The notes under the pieces are model-generated. The model had not been told where the DNA came from and searched no databases. It saw only the letters and a list, made by a program, of their open reading frames with translations. Below are positions 31,786 to 39,865 of a DNA stretch of 64,000 nucleotides, in pieces. The first letter of the stretch is position 1. Each line of letters opens with the position of its first letter. Origin of the DNA: Cardiobacterium sp. Marseille-Q4385 (GTDB lineage Bacteria > Pseudomonadota > Gammaproteobacteria > Cardiobacteriales > Cardiobacteriaceae); assembly GCF_916618745.1 (NCBI RefSeq), contig NZ_OU745373.1, positions 1-64,000 on the forward strand, read 5' to 3'. A program made the translations under genes and the position numbers.

Positions 31786-33153
31786 ATGGAAAAAACCACT
31801 GAATACCGCGACCTCAACATGACTCCGCGCGAGATTGTTGAAGAACTCGACCGCCACATCATCGGCCAGAAAGCAGCGAAGCGCGCCGTGGCAAACGCCC
31901 TGCGCAGCCGCTGGCGCCGCCGCCAGATTCCCGAGCCGATGCGCAGCGAAATCACCCCGAAGAACATCCTCATGATCGGGCCGACCGGTGTCGGTAAAAC
32001 GGAAATCGCGCGTCGCCTCGCCAAACTCGCCGAAGCGCCTTTCGTCAAAGTAGAAGCGACCAAATTCACCGAAGTTGGCTACGTTGGCCGCGATGTGGAC
32101 AGCATCATCCGCGATCTCGTCGAAACCAGCCTCAAACTCGAACGCGAACGCGCGCGCAAGCAGGTGCAGACCAAGGCGCGTGAAGCGGCGCTGGAACGCG
32201 TCCTTGACGTACTCGTGCCGCCGGCAAAAGGCAACAGCTGGCACGATGGTGCGAACGTCCCCGAAGACAATCCCGCGCGCAAGACCTACCGCGAACGTAT
32301 CCTGCGCGAAGAACTGAACGACAAAATCATCGAAATCGACGTGCGCGACCAGCCCACCTCTGCCCACGTTGAAATCATGGCGCCGCCGGGGATGGAAGAC
32401 ATGAGCAGCCAGCTTTCCGAACTCTTCCAGAGCCTCGGCAAACAAAAAACCAGCAAGCAGAAAATCAAAATCGCCGACGCGCTCATCCAGCTCGCCGAAG
32501 AAGAAGCGGACAACCTCATCTCCGAGGCGGACATCAAACAACAGGCGATTGCGAACGCCGAGCAGAACGGCATCGTCTTCATCGACGAAATCGACAAAGT
32601 GGCGAAGCGCAGCGACGTGGGCGGCGCCGATGTCTCGCGCGAAGGCGTGCAGCGCGACCTCCTGCCGCTGGTCGAAGGCTCCACCGTCTCCACCAAATAC
32701 GGCATGATCAAAACCGATCACATCCTCTTCATCGCCTCCGGCGCCTTCCACCTCGCCAAACCCTCCGACCTCATCCCCGAACTGCAAGGACGGATGCCGG
32801 TGCGGGTCGAGCTGGATGCGCTCGGCGTCGAAGACTTCCGCCGCATCCTCACCGAGCCGGATCACAGTCTCATCAAACAATATACCGCGCTGCTCGCCAC
32901 CGAGGCGCTGCACCTTGAATTTACCGATGACGGCATCGAAAAAATCGCGGAAATCGCCTACCACGTCAACAAAACCACGGAAAACATCGGCGCACGCCGC
33001 CTGCACACCCTGATGGAACGGTTGACCGAAAGCCTCTCCTTCGACGCTGCCGACCGCCCCGACGGCGACCGCATCCTGATTGATGCTGCCTACGTCGAAC
33101 AAGCCCTTGGCGAACTGTCGCAGAACGAGGATTTGAGCCGTTTCGTCCTCTGA
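31786..33153 (+). CDS. hslU: ATP-dependent protease ATPase subunit HslU
   Basis: This 455-residue AAA+ unfoldase feeds substrates to HslV. The N terminus has TPREIVEELDRHIIGQKAAK. Walker A is GPTGVGKTEIARRLAKL, Walker B is IVFIDEIDKVAKR, and the insertion I-domain spans roughly residues 110-240. The C-terminal sensor-2 region and the final LSRFVL tail, which inserts into HslV, are intact. E. coli HslU is 443 residues. The start follows AAAGGAACCGAAT. The terminator behind it has been invaded by an IS1595-type element. Confidence 0.97.
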   Translation: MEKTTEYRDLNMTPREIVEELDRHIIGQKAAKRAVANALRSRWRRRQIPEPMRSEITPKNILMIGPTGVGKTEIARRLAKLAEAPFVKVEATKFTEVGYVGRDVDSIIRDLVETSLKLERERARKQVQTKAREAALERVLDVLVPPAKGNSWHDGANVPEDNPARKTYRERILREELNDKIIEIDVRDQPTSAHVEIMAPPGMEDMSSQLSELFQSLGKQKTSKQKIKIADALIQLAEEEADNLISEADIKQQAIANAEQNGIVFIDEIDKVAKRSDVGGADVSREGVQRDLLPLVEGSTVSTKYGMIKTDHILFIASGAFHLAKPSDLIPELQGRMPVRVELDALGVEDFRRILTEPDHSLIKQYTALLATEALHLEFTDDGIEKIAEIAYHVNKTTENIGARRLHTLMERLTESLSFDAADRPDGDRILIDAAYVEQALGELSQNEDLSRFVL

Positions 33154-33165
33154 TAAACATGACAA

Positions 33166-33188
33166 AGCCCGCGCAAGCGGGCTTTTTT
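33166..33188 (+). terminator. hslU terminator, split by an insertion
   Basis: AGCCCGC-GCAA-GCGGGCT (33166-33183) with a T tract to 33188. The IS1595-type element begins at 33192 and duplicated TTTTTATA from this tract. Confidence 0.85.
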
Positions 33189-33191
33189 ATA

Positions 33192-33904
33192 GGGGCTGTA
33201 CTAGATTAGCCCTAAATTTCACACCAACAACGCAGCGTTTTTAGCTGCTGGGACGGCGTACCGAAGTTAAACCGAAATTCACATTCTTTCAAGAATAGCG
33301 GGAAAGATTTGCGGTCAATGCCGTTGTATTTGCGCAGTACACGCTTCGCCTGGTTCCAAAAATTTTCAATGCCGTTGATATGATTCTGGCGCTCGGCAAA
33401 CGCTTTGCAATGGTTGATGCGGTGATGGATAAAACCGCTCACATCCAGTTTGTCATAACTGCTCAGGCTGTCTGTATAAACAATACTGTCAGGTATGATT
33501 TTCTTCTTGATAACAGGTAGTAAGCTTTCAGACTTGGCATTATCCACCACGACTGTATAGACCCGTCCGTTGCGTTTCAGAATGCCGAAGACAACAACTT
33601 TTCCTGCCGCACCGCGACCACGTCTGCCCTTGCGACGTCCGCCGAAATAGCTTTCGTCCAATTCGACAGAACCATCAAAAACTTCATCGGCAGCCAAGGT
33701 CAAACGATGGCTGATAACCATACGGATTTTGCGGTAGAACAGGACTGCCGAATTGGGATGGATACCCAAAATATCGGCGGCGGAACGTGCAGTAACTTCT
33801 AGCACAAAAAAACGGAGTAGTTCTTTCTGTACTTTTTTCTTTAATTTGCAGTGTGTTATCTTCATTTTTGGAGGGCAACATATCTGCCAATCTAGTACAG
33901 CCCC
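33192..33904. mobile_element. IS1595-family (IS1016-type) insertion sequence, apparently complete
   Basis: The ends are GGGGCTGTACTAGATTAGCC at 33192 and, inverted, GGCAATCTAGTACAGCCCC-like sequence ending at 33904 (the outer 16 bases match perfectly). The length of 713 bp is close to what I recall for IS1016 of Haemophilus and Neisseria. It is flanked by an exact 8-bp direct repeat TTTTTATA (33184-33191 and 33905-33912), so it moved here as one unit, into the T tract of the hslU terminator. It encodes one full-length transposase on the minus strand. Confidence 0.93.
33212..33865 (-). CDS. IS1595-family transposase
   Basis: This 217-residue protein fills the element. After a short helical N-terminal region with ARSAADILGIHPNSAVLFY, the ISXO2-like DDE-type core is clear: SVELDESYFGGRRKGRRGRG, then KVVVFGILKRNGRVYT, IVYTDSLSSYDKLD and HINGIENFWNQAKRVLRKY. 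No frameshift or early stop is seen, so it may be active. AT content is higher than in the flanking hslU. Confidence 0.93.
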   Translation of the reverse strand: MKITHCKLKKKVQKELLRFFVLEVTARSAADILGIHPNSAVLFYRKIRMVISHRLTLAADEVFDGSVELDESYFGGRRKGRRGRGAAGKVVVFGILKRNGRVYTVVVDNAKSESLLPVIKKKIIPDSIVYTDSLSSYDKLDVSGFIHHRINHCKAFAERQNHINGIENFWNQAKRVLRKYNGIDRKSFPLFLKECEFRFNFGTPSQQLKTLRCWCEI

Positions 33905-33992
33905 TTTTTATATGCCAATCCTCAATTTGTACATAACAAAGGCTCGTGTTACTTATCGAAGTGATTTTGTGCTAATGCTTCATTAAGCGGAT

Positions 33993-34885
33993 AGTTATAG
34001 CTAAGATGCTTATTTTTTCATACAGGAGAATGATTATGGCCTACTCTCCCGACTTTCGTAAAAAAGTCCTGGAAACATTAAGTTGTGGATTATCGGTTCG
34101 AACTACTGCTGCACTATTTGGGATCCATTTCACGACCATTCAAAATTGGAAGAAACATCCTGAAAAAGCCAAAACACCACAAAAACGACCACCGAAAAAG
34201 ATCCGCACAGAAGAACTCCTGGCTGATATTGAGATGTATCCAACAGATTATCTAAGCGAACGTGCCAAACGATTCAAATGCACACCCGCTGCTATCAGAA
34301 AGGCTATGCTACGCAATAAATTTAGTAAAAAAAGACGATACTGAAACACCCCAAGGCTTGTCCGATTAAACGGAATTGGTTCCAACGTTTTCAGACCTGC
34401 TTCCGTAAGCGCAAACTACCTTTGGTATATATTGACGAGAGTGGCTTCGGCAAAGACTGGATCAGGCGATATGGTTATTCACTTAGAGGACAGCGTTGTT
34501 ACGCTGAGCATGATTGGCATGGTAAAAATCAAGTTAATGCTATAGGTGCGGTATATGAGAACAAGCTATTTGCTGTTGGCTTGTTCGAGCATAGCATTAA
34601 TACTGATATTTTTAAGGCGTGGGTGGAGCAAACCTTGTTACCTGAACTGCCAAAAAACAGTGTAGTTGTGATGGATAATGCAGCTTTTCATAAAAGCAGC
34701 GAGATAGCTGATTTATTAAAGAAGAATGGGCATAGGATATTATGGCTTCCACCTTATAGCCCTGACTTAAACCCAATCGAGCATAAATAGGTATGGATTA
34801 AATCTATTCGCAATAAACTTCGATTAAATAATATTGACCTATTATTTAATATTTGTATGAATAATTAAGTATATTAGCCATATTA
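33993..34885. mobile_element. IS630-family insertion sequence, decayed
   Basis: Imperfect inverted ends are TATAGCTAAGATGCTTATTT (33996) and, from the complement of 34863-34882, TATGGCTAATATACTTAATT. Between them lies an IS630-type transposase in two frames. The element starts about 90 bases right of the IS1595-type element. It is AT-rich compared with the chromosome. The exact outer boundary and the TA target duplication are not certain; I place the ends within a few bases. Confidence 0.8.
34036..34868 (+). pseudogene. IS630-family transposase with frameshift and nonsense mutation
   Basis: The first frame (34036-34344) is a helix-turn-helix region: MAYSPDFRKKVLETLSCGLS, TTIQNWKKHPEKAK. A run A-AAA-AAG (within 34328-34335) allows a -1 slip to a frame reading KHPKACPIKRNWFQRF, then LVYIDESGFGKDWIRRYGY. 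That frame supplies the DDE residues: Asp in YIDES, Asp in VVMDNAAFH, Glu in DLNPIEHK. Programmed -1 shifting is known in IS630 relatives. Right after the catalytic Glu, the usual Trp codon is TAG (34788-34790); the frame then continues VWIKSIRNKLRL to a TAA at 34868. The last 25 residues are lost, so activity is doubtful. Confidence 0.85.
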
Positions 34886-35062
34886 GATTTGTCGCTATCA
34901 CGATTTGACCAACTCCCCATGAATGCTTTCTTCACAAGCAGGTGGGGGATTCTCTTGGCTTTTTGGTAGCCGTGTTTTGTGCATTTTGTAGTGCGGTCTC
35001 CTATGCAGGGGGAGTATTCGCCCGCAAGATGAATCCTGTCCGACAGGCCGCAGGTATAAAAA
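34886..35062 (-). other. Spacer with a possible mobile-element fragment
   Basis: A minus-strand frame reads RIHLAGEYSPCIGDRTTKCT and then IPHLLVKKAFMGSWSNRDSD. This reminds me of the tail of IS200/IS605-type TnpB genes but is too short for a firm call. The motif TTTGTCGCTATCACGATTTG (34888-34907) is shared with 6505-6525. Confidence 0.3.
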
Positions 35063-35090
35063 ACGGGGCCAAGCCCCGTTTTTGTTATCA
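35063..35090 (-). terminator. Terminator of the small lipoprotein gene
   Basis: ACGGGGC and GCCCCGT (35063-35079) are followed on the minus strand by T residues (A run at 35056-35063 on the plus strand). The opposite side also carries five T, so it can work both ways. Confidence 0.8.
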
Positions 35091-35096
35091 CACGAT

Positions 35097-35543
35097 TTAT
35101 TTGTGGATTTTCCACTCGTTTTTGCCTTTCCCTTTGGTCAGGCGGACTTTGCCGTCTTTAGATTTGTATCCACCCTTGCTGGCGTTCAGGATGACGCCGT
35201 CCGGCAGGTCAGCGGCGAAGACTTCGGCTTTTTTCTTGTCCTTAGACAGGATGACGTACACAGCGAGGGTGTCATTGGCCGGGTCAACCAGCTGAATATC
35301 GGCGGCATCGAAGATTTGCACGCATTCGTTGCGCATGGTGGACCAGGTTTGACCGGCAGACGGCATGCAGCCGTGGGCGTCTTTTTCAGGTTCTACTGCC
35401 GGTTGCTCAACGGCTTGCTGTGCTGCTGCGGCATCAACCTCCGGCGGGGCGGGAGCAGGATCTGCTGGCGGGGTTTTATCACCGCCACCACAGGCGGCGA
35501 GGAGGCAAGCGGCAACAAGCAAGGACAAGGCATGTTTTTTCAT
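35097..35543 (-). CDS. Small lipoprotein, unknown
   Basis: This 148-residue protein has a lipoprotein signal LLVAACLLAACGGG (acyl Cys 19), then a Pro/Ala linker (TPPADPAPAPPEVDAAAAQQ). The domain has two Cys (GCMPSAGQTW and RNECVQIFDAADIQLVD) that could form one disulfide. It continues with a Lys-rich beta-type tail with KDGKVRLTKGKGKNEWKIHK. I do not know the family; similar small lipoproteins are frequent in Neisseria. Own promoter and terminator are implied by its isolation. Confidence 0.7.
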   Translation of the reverse strand: MKKHALSLLVAACLLAACGGGDKTPPADPAPAPPEVDAAAAQQAVEQPAVEPEKDAHGCMPSAGQTWSTMRNECVQIFDAADIQLVDPANDTLAVYVILSKDKKKAEVFAADLPDGVILNASKGGYKSKDGKVRLTKGKGKNEWKIHK

Positions 35544-35691
35544 CGGGTTCTCCGTGAGTTAAAAAGGTTTCCGCCGCTTCAAGCGGCGGGTGGATGCGGC
35601 GGAACCGCATCGGCGACCGATTTTCGGTGAGTTATTGTTTTTTAGCAAGGGTTTTGTTGTAAGGATGACACTTGCCGCACGGTAAGGAAAA

Positions 35692-35714
35692 AGCCGCCTG
35701 ACGGCGGCTTTTTG
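35692..35714 (-). terminator. Terminator of the aminotransferase gene
   Basis: AGCCGCC-GTCA-GGCGGCT (35692-35709) with five T on both outer sides. Confidence 0.8.
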
Positions 35715-35725
35715 TTTGAGCTGCG

Positions 35726-36910
35726 TTACAGCACCGCTTTGACGGCTTCAGCTAGGCGGGCAACTTCCGCTTCGTTTTTCATGCCGGCGATGTTGATACG
35801 GCCTTCGCCGACCATGTACACGGCATAGTCGTTACGCAGGCGTTCGACGCGTTCTTTACCGAGCGGCAGCAGGGTGAACATGCCCCGGTGCGAATCGGTG
35901 ATGAAGCGCCAGTCACCGCCACAGGTCTTGGTCAGTGCATCGGCGAGTTGCTGACGGCGCAGGCGGATGTAGGCGCTGACTTCGTTCAGTTCTTTTTCCC
36001 AGTCGGCGCGCAGGGCACTGTCACTCAGGATTTCTGCAACAACAGCGGCGCCGTGGTCGGGCGGCATGGAGACCATCGCGCGGCTCGCGGTTGCAAGGTA
36101 GCTGCGCAGGGCATCGGCAGTGCGCGCGTCTTTGGCGATGGTGAGAACGACACCGACGCGTTCGCGGTAGAGGCCAAAGTTTTTCGAGCAGGAGGCAGCG
36201 ATGAAGAGGGTTTCGAGACTGGAAGCGAGTTTGCGCACGCCGTAGGCATCCGGCTCGATACCTTCGCCGAAGCCGAGGTAGGCGAGGTCAATTACGGGCA
36301 GGAAACCGCGTTTGGCTGCGATGTCGGCGACTTTGTCCCAGTCTGCCGGGGTCAGGTCGGCGCCGCTGGGGTTGTGGCAGCAGCCGTGCAACAGCACGAT
36401 GTCGTCTGGCCCCATTTTTTCGAGAGCAGCAAGGAAGGCATCACGGTTGACGATGCTTTTCTCGCGATCGTAGTAGGGGTAGGTTTTGGCGGCAAAGCCG
36501 CAAGCACCGAAGATGGCGTGGTGGTTGCCCCAGGTCGGATCGGGTGTCCAGAATTGTTTGCCAGCGGCAATTTGGCGCAGGACTTCAGCGACGATGCGTA
36601 ATGCACCGGTGCCGGCGACGGCCTGGTTCTGGCGTACGCGGTTCGTGTCGTAGCTGCTGCCGAGGATGAGTTCGGCCATACGCTGGTTGTAGTCGTCTTT
36701 ACCGTTGACGCCGACGTATTTTTTTGTGGTTTGCCGTTGCCAGATGCGCTGTTCAGCTGCTTTGACGGCGCGCATGACTGGCGTCTCGCCCGTGGTGTCC
36801 TGGAAGATGCCAACGCCAACGTCGATTTTTTCAGGGCGCGGATCGTCGCGGCACAGTTTGGACAGTTTCAGGATGGGATCGTCTGGCAGTTTTTCGATGT
36901 GCTCAAACAT
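35726..36910 (-). CDS. tyrB: Aromatic amino acid / aspartate aminotransferase
   Basis: This 394-residue PLP enzyme of class I passes amino groups between glutamate and aromatic 2-oxo acids or oxaloacetate. The start MFEHIEKLPDDPILKLSKLC follows AGGAAAACCC; the longer open frame upstream is the shadow of the RDD gene. LLHGCCHNPSGADLTPADWD is the AspC/TyrB signature, LAYLGFGEGIEPDAYGVR holds the PLP-binding Tyr, and the Schiff-base Lys is in FIAASCSKNFGLYRERVG. AspC or TyrB specificity cannot be separated by eye. It overlaps the RDD gene by 8 bases. Confidence 0.93.
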   Translation of the reverse strand: MFEHIEKLPDDPILKLSKLCRDDPRPEKIDVGVGIFQDTTGETPVMRAVKAAEQRIWQRQTTKKYVGVNGKDDYNQRMAELILGSSYDTNRVRQNQAVAGTGALRIVAEVLRQIAAGKQFWTPDPTWGNHHAIFGACGFAAKTYPYYDREKSIVNRDAFLAALEKMGPDDIVLLHGCCHNPSGADLTPADWDKVADIAAKRGFLPVIDLAYLGFGEGIEPDAYGVRKLASSLETLFIAASCSKNFGLYRERVGVVLTIAKDARTADALRSYLATASRAMVSMPPDHGAAVVAEILSDSALRADWEKELNEVSAYIRLRRQQLADALTKTCGGDWRFITDSHRGMFTLLPLGKERVERLRNDYAVYMVGEGRINIAGMKNEAEVARLAEAVKAVL

Positions 36911-37379
36911 GGGTTTTCCTTTTTTTGGCTGAGGGATAAGGGTTGGTTGGTAACAGGTAGAGGCGAGTGCGCGAGAGGCGGTCGTAGAGGGTACAGCCGT
37001 CCACATCAAGGTAGCGCCACCATAGGCCGATTCCCGCTGGGGCGCAAGTGAGAAGGGCGCAGCACCAGCGCTTGCAGGCACGTGCGATGGTGAGCGGTTG
37101 GCCGTTCTCGTCGGCAACGGCAAGCCGCCAAGCGCGCATGCCGAGGGTCTGCCCCTGCCGCGTCCAGAAGTAAAGGTAGAAAGCGAGCCAAGTAGCAAGC
37201 AGTGCCGCTTGTAGCAGGTAATGCAGCGCACCGCCGGTAATGGCCTCGCCTTTGTTGAAGATGATGAAGAGGAAGCCGACGCCAATCCAGCAAGCAGCGA
37301 GCAGCATGGCGTCGTAAGCGATAGCGGCAAGATGGCGCATGAGCGGGGCAGGACGGGCGTCGGCGATAATCAGGGGCAT
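36903..37379 (-). CDS. RDD family membrane protein
   Basis: This 158-residue inner-membrane protein carries the RDD domain: PLMRHLAAIAYDAMLLAACW has the Arg and Asp of the first helix, and RQGQTLGMRAWRLAVADENG is the conserved loop. A third hydrophobic segment is ACKRWCCALLTCAPAGIGLW. The C-terminal DRLSRTRLYLLP matches the family. Function is unknown; some RDD proteins are ion exchangers. Its 3' end overlaps the aminotransferase start, so the pair is likely one operon. Confidence 0.85.
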   Translation of the reverse strand: MPLIIADARPAPLMRHLAAIAYDAMLLAACWIGVGFLFIIFNKGEAITGGALHYLLQAALLATWLAFYLYFWTRQGQTLGMRAWRLAVADENGQPLTIARACKRWCCALLTCAPAGIGLWWRYLDVDGCTLYDRLSRTRLYLLPTNPYPSAKKRKTHV

Positions 37380-37504
37380 AGCGGCAGTATGTGGCGGATT
37401 TTCCGCATACTAACACGGCGGCGGCTTGTGGAAAATTCCGCGACGAGGCGACCGTTTGCCGCTAAAATGTCGCCGTTTTTTCACTATTTTGCAGGGAACT
37501 GTTC

Positions 37505-39307
37505 ATGAATGTTTTTTCGCGGTATCGCATCGCTTCTGTTTTTGCCCTACTGGCTGTCTCCGGCGCGACCTTTGCTCAGGAAGCGGTTAATGAAGAAGCG
37601 GTATTTGACGATGCGCCACCTTCGCTTGCCGACAATCTGCCGCCTGATCCGTCTGCGGCGACCAGCGAACTATCAGAAATGGTTGCTGACGGCGCCGCAC
37701 CGCAAGAAACCATGACGCAGACGCATCAATCCATCATCGGCGAAGCGATGCGCCCGTTTAACAGCCGCCGTATCGAGTTGATTGAAGCACTGGTATTGAA
37801 TCCGACGGAAGTCTCTTATAACGGACAGAGTTATCCGCTGAAAAACCCCCAACGTCTGCGCCTTTTTTATGAAAACGAGCAATATCCGACGGTATGGACG
37901 CAGGAAAATAACTTGCTGGAACGGGTGGACGGGTTGAAACGGCTGATTGCCGATGCGCCGCAGGATGCCCTGCCGCCTGCCCGCTACCACAGTGCGCTGA
38001 TTAACAACCTGCAAGCCGGCGCGCAATACGATGATATCGTTCCGCTGGAATTGTTGCTCACCGATGCCTACCTCACCCTCGCCGGCGACCTTGCTAACGG
38101 CCTGGTCAACCCGCGTAAAACACATCCCGAATGGAATGCCGAAGGCGTCAGCGATGAAGCGTTGGGCGATATGCTGGCGCAAGGTGTCGTCTCCGGTGAC
38201 ATCGAAACTGCCATACGCACCATCAACGACGGCAACCCGCGTTATCAAGCGCTGAAACAGCGTTATAACGCCGTTATCGGCAACGCCATCCTTACCCCGA
38301 CGAACAGCAGCAGCAATAGTGCGCCGTTGCCGAAAGTTACCCTGCGTCCCGGCATGAATCACGAAGCCGTCGCTATCCTGCGTGACAAACTCGGTATCCC
38401 GGCAGAAGGCGGCGACCCCTTCTACTACGACGACACCCTGGCTGACGCCGTCCTTACCTACCAGCAAAGCCACGGTCTGAAAGCCGACGGCATTGTCAGC
38501 GGCAAGACCCGCAACATGCTCAATGGCGGCAACAAAAGCGGCGGTACGCGTAATGCCAGCGCCGACAGTCTGATGATCAACATGGAGCGGCTACGCTGGC
38601 TGCCGCAGGACATGGGGGAGACCTACGTTCTTGTGAACATCCCGTCCTACTATGTCAAAATGTATCGCGGCAACGAAACCGTGTACGAAACCAAAGCCAT
38701 CATGGGTCGTCGCGACCGACAAACCCCTGCTTTCACCAATCACCTGCGCCACATCGTAATGAGTCCGAGCTGGACCGTACCGCCGACCATCATGAAAAAA
38801 GACAAGATCAACAAACTGCGCAGCAATCCTGGTGCATTCGATGGCAGCTTCGATGCCGTTGTAGGCGGACGCGTCATGCGGCCAAGCGCCGTCAACTGGG
38901 GCTCACCCGCTGCCGTGCACTACACCCTGCGACAAAAACCCGGCGCGCGTAACGCCTTGGGCAAAGTCAAATTCCTGTTCCCGAATAAACACGCCATCTA
39001 CCTGCACGACACCCCGAGCAAAGGTCTTTTCAGCCGCAGCGATCGTGCCCTCAGTTCCGGCTGTGTCCGCCTGCAAAAACCCGAAGAATTTGCCAACGTC
39101 CTGCTTAATAACAACGGCTGGTCATCCGAGCGCATCAAAAAAGCGATGAACCAGAGCAAAGAACAATGGGTAAACACCCCGGAAACCCCCATCTACCTTG
39201 TGTACTGGACCACCTGGACCGAACCGGACGGCAGACTGCAAACCGCTGGCGACATCTACGGCAAGGACAACACCCTCTTGCAACAATACAAAAAAGCGCT
39301 GAATTAA
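37505..39307 (+). CDS. L,D-transpeptidase, YcbB/LdtD type
   Basis: This 600-residue periplasmic protein has a signal peptide (FALLAVSGATFA). Domains in order are an N-terminal scaffold domain with LRLFYENEQYPTVWTQENNL, a peptidoglycan-binding region with DDTLADAVLTYQQSHGLKADG, and the YkuD catalytic domain with IMGRRDRQTPAFTNHLRHIV. The active site is HDTPSKGLFSRSDRALSSGC followed by VRLQKPEEF, with catalytic His and Cys. It forms 3-3 crosslinks between meso-DAP residues. Length matches LdtD of E. coli (615). It stands ahead of fabA with a 9-base gap, so some cotranscription is possible. Confidence 0.93.
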   Translation: MNVFSRYRIASVFALLAVSGATFAQEAVNEEAVFDDAPPSLADNLPPDPSAATSELSEMVADGAAPQETMTQTHQSIIGEAMRPFNSRRIELIEALVLNPTEVSYNGQSYPLKNPQRLRLFYENEQYPTVWTQENNLLERVDGLKRLIADAPQDALPPARYHSALINNLQAGAQYDDIVPLELLLTDAYLTLAGDLANGLVNPRKTHPEWNAEGVSDEALGDMLAQGVVSGDIETAIRTINDGNPRYQALKQRYNAVIGNAILTPTNSSSNSAPLPKVTLRPGMNHEAVAILRDKLGIPAEGGDPFYYDDTLADAVLTYQQSHGLKADGIVSGKTRNMLNGGNKSGGTRNASADSLMINMERLRWLPQDMGETYVLVNIPSYYVKMYRGNETVYETKAIMGRRDRQTPAFTNHLRHIVMSPSWTVPPTIMKKDKINKLRSNPGAFDGSFDAVVGGRVMRPSAVNWGSPAAVHYTLRQKPGARNALGKVKFLFPNKHAIYLHDTPSKGLFSRSDRALSSGCVRLQKPEEFANVLLNNNGWSSERIKKAMNQSKEQWVNTPETPIYLVYWTTWTEPDGRLQTAGDIYGKDNTLLQQYKKALN

Positions 39308-39316
39308 GGAGGCACC

Positions 39317-39844
39317 ATGACCAGCACGCATACCCCGCAAAACAGCTACAGCAAAGAAGAACTGCTCGCCTGCGGACGCGGCGAAATCTTCGGCGCGGGC
39401 AACGCCCAGCTGCCGCTGCCCAACATGCTGATGATGGACCGCATCACCACCATCAACAAAGACGGTGGCAAATATGGCAAAGGCGAAATTATCGCCGAAT
39501 TCGATATTCATCCCGACCTGTGGTTCTTCGCCTGCCACTTCCAGGGCGATCCCGTCATGCCCGGCTGCCTCGGTTTGGACGCCATGTGGCAACTCGTCGG
39601 CTTCTACCTCGCCTGGAGCGGCGGTGTCGGACGCGGCCGGGCGCTTGGTTGCGGCGAAGTCAAGTTCAGCGGCCAAGTCCTGCCGACCCACAAAAAAATT
39701 ACCTACCACATCCACATCAAACGTCTCATCATGCGCCAGCTCATCCTCGGCATCGCCGATGCGACCGCCAGCGTTGATGGGCGCGAAATCTACAACGGCA
39801 CCGACCTCAAAGTCGGCCTATTCACCAGCACCGACAGCTTCTAA
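39317..39844 (+). CDS. fabA: 3-hydroxydecanoyl-ACP dehydratase/isomerase
   Basis: This 175-residue enzyme dehydrates 3-hydroxydecanoyl-ACP and isomerises the product to the cis-3 form, the branch point to unsaturated fatty acids. The hot-dog fold shows the catalytic His in FFACHFQGDPVMPGCLGLDA and the Asp in the same conserved block (MPGCLGLDAMWQL). The start follows AAGGAGGCACC. It precedes fabB by 21 bases, the classical gammaproteobacterial fabAB pair. Confidence 0.97.
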   Translation: MTSTHTPQNSYSKEELLACGRGEIFGAGNAQLPLPNMLMMDRITTINKDGGKYGKGEIIAEFDIHPDLWFFACHFQGDPVMPGCLGLDAMWQLVGFYLAWSGGVGRGRALGCGEVKFSGQVLPTHKKITYHIHIKRLIMRQLILGIADATASVDGREIYNGTDLKVGLFTSTDSF

Positions 39845-39865
39845 CCCCATAAAGAGAGCAACAAC

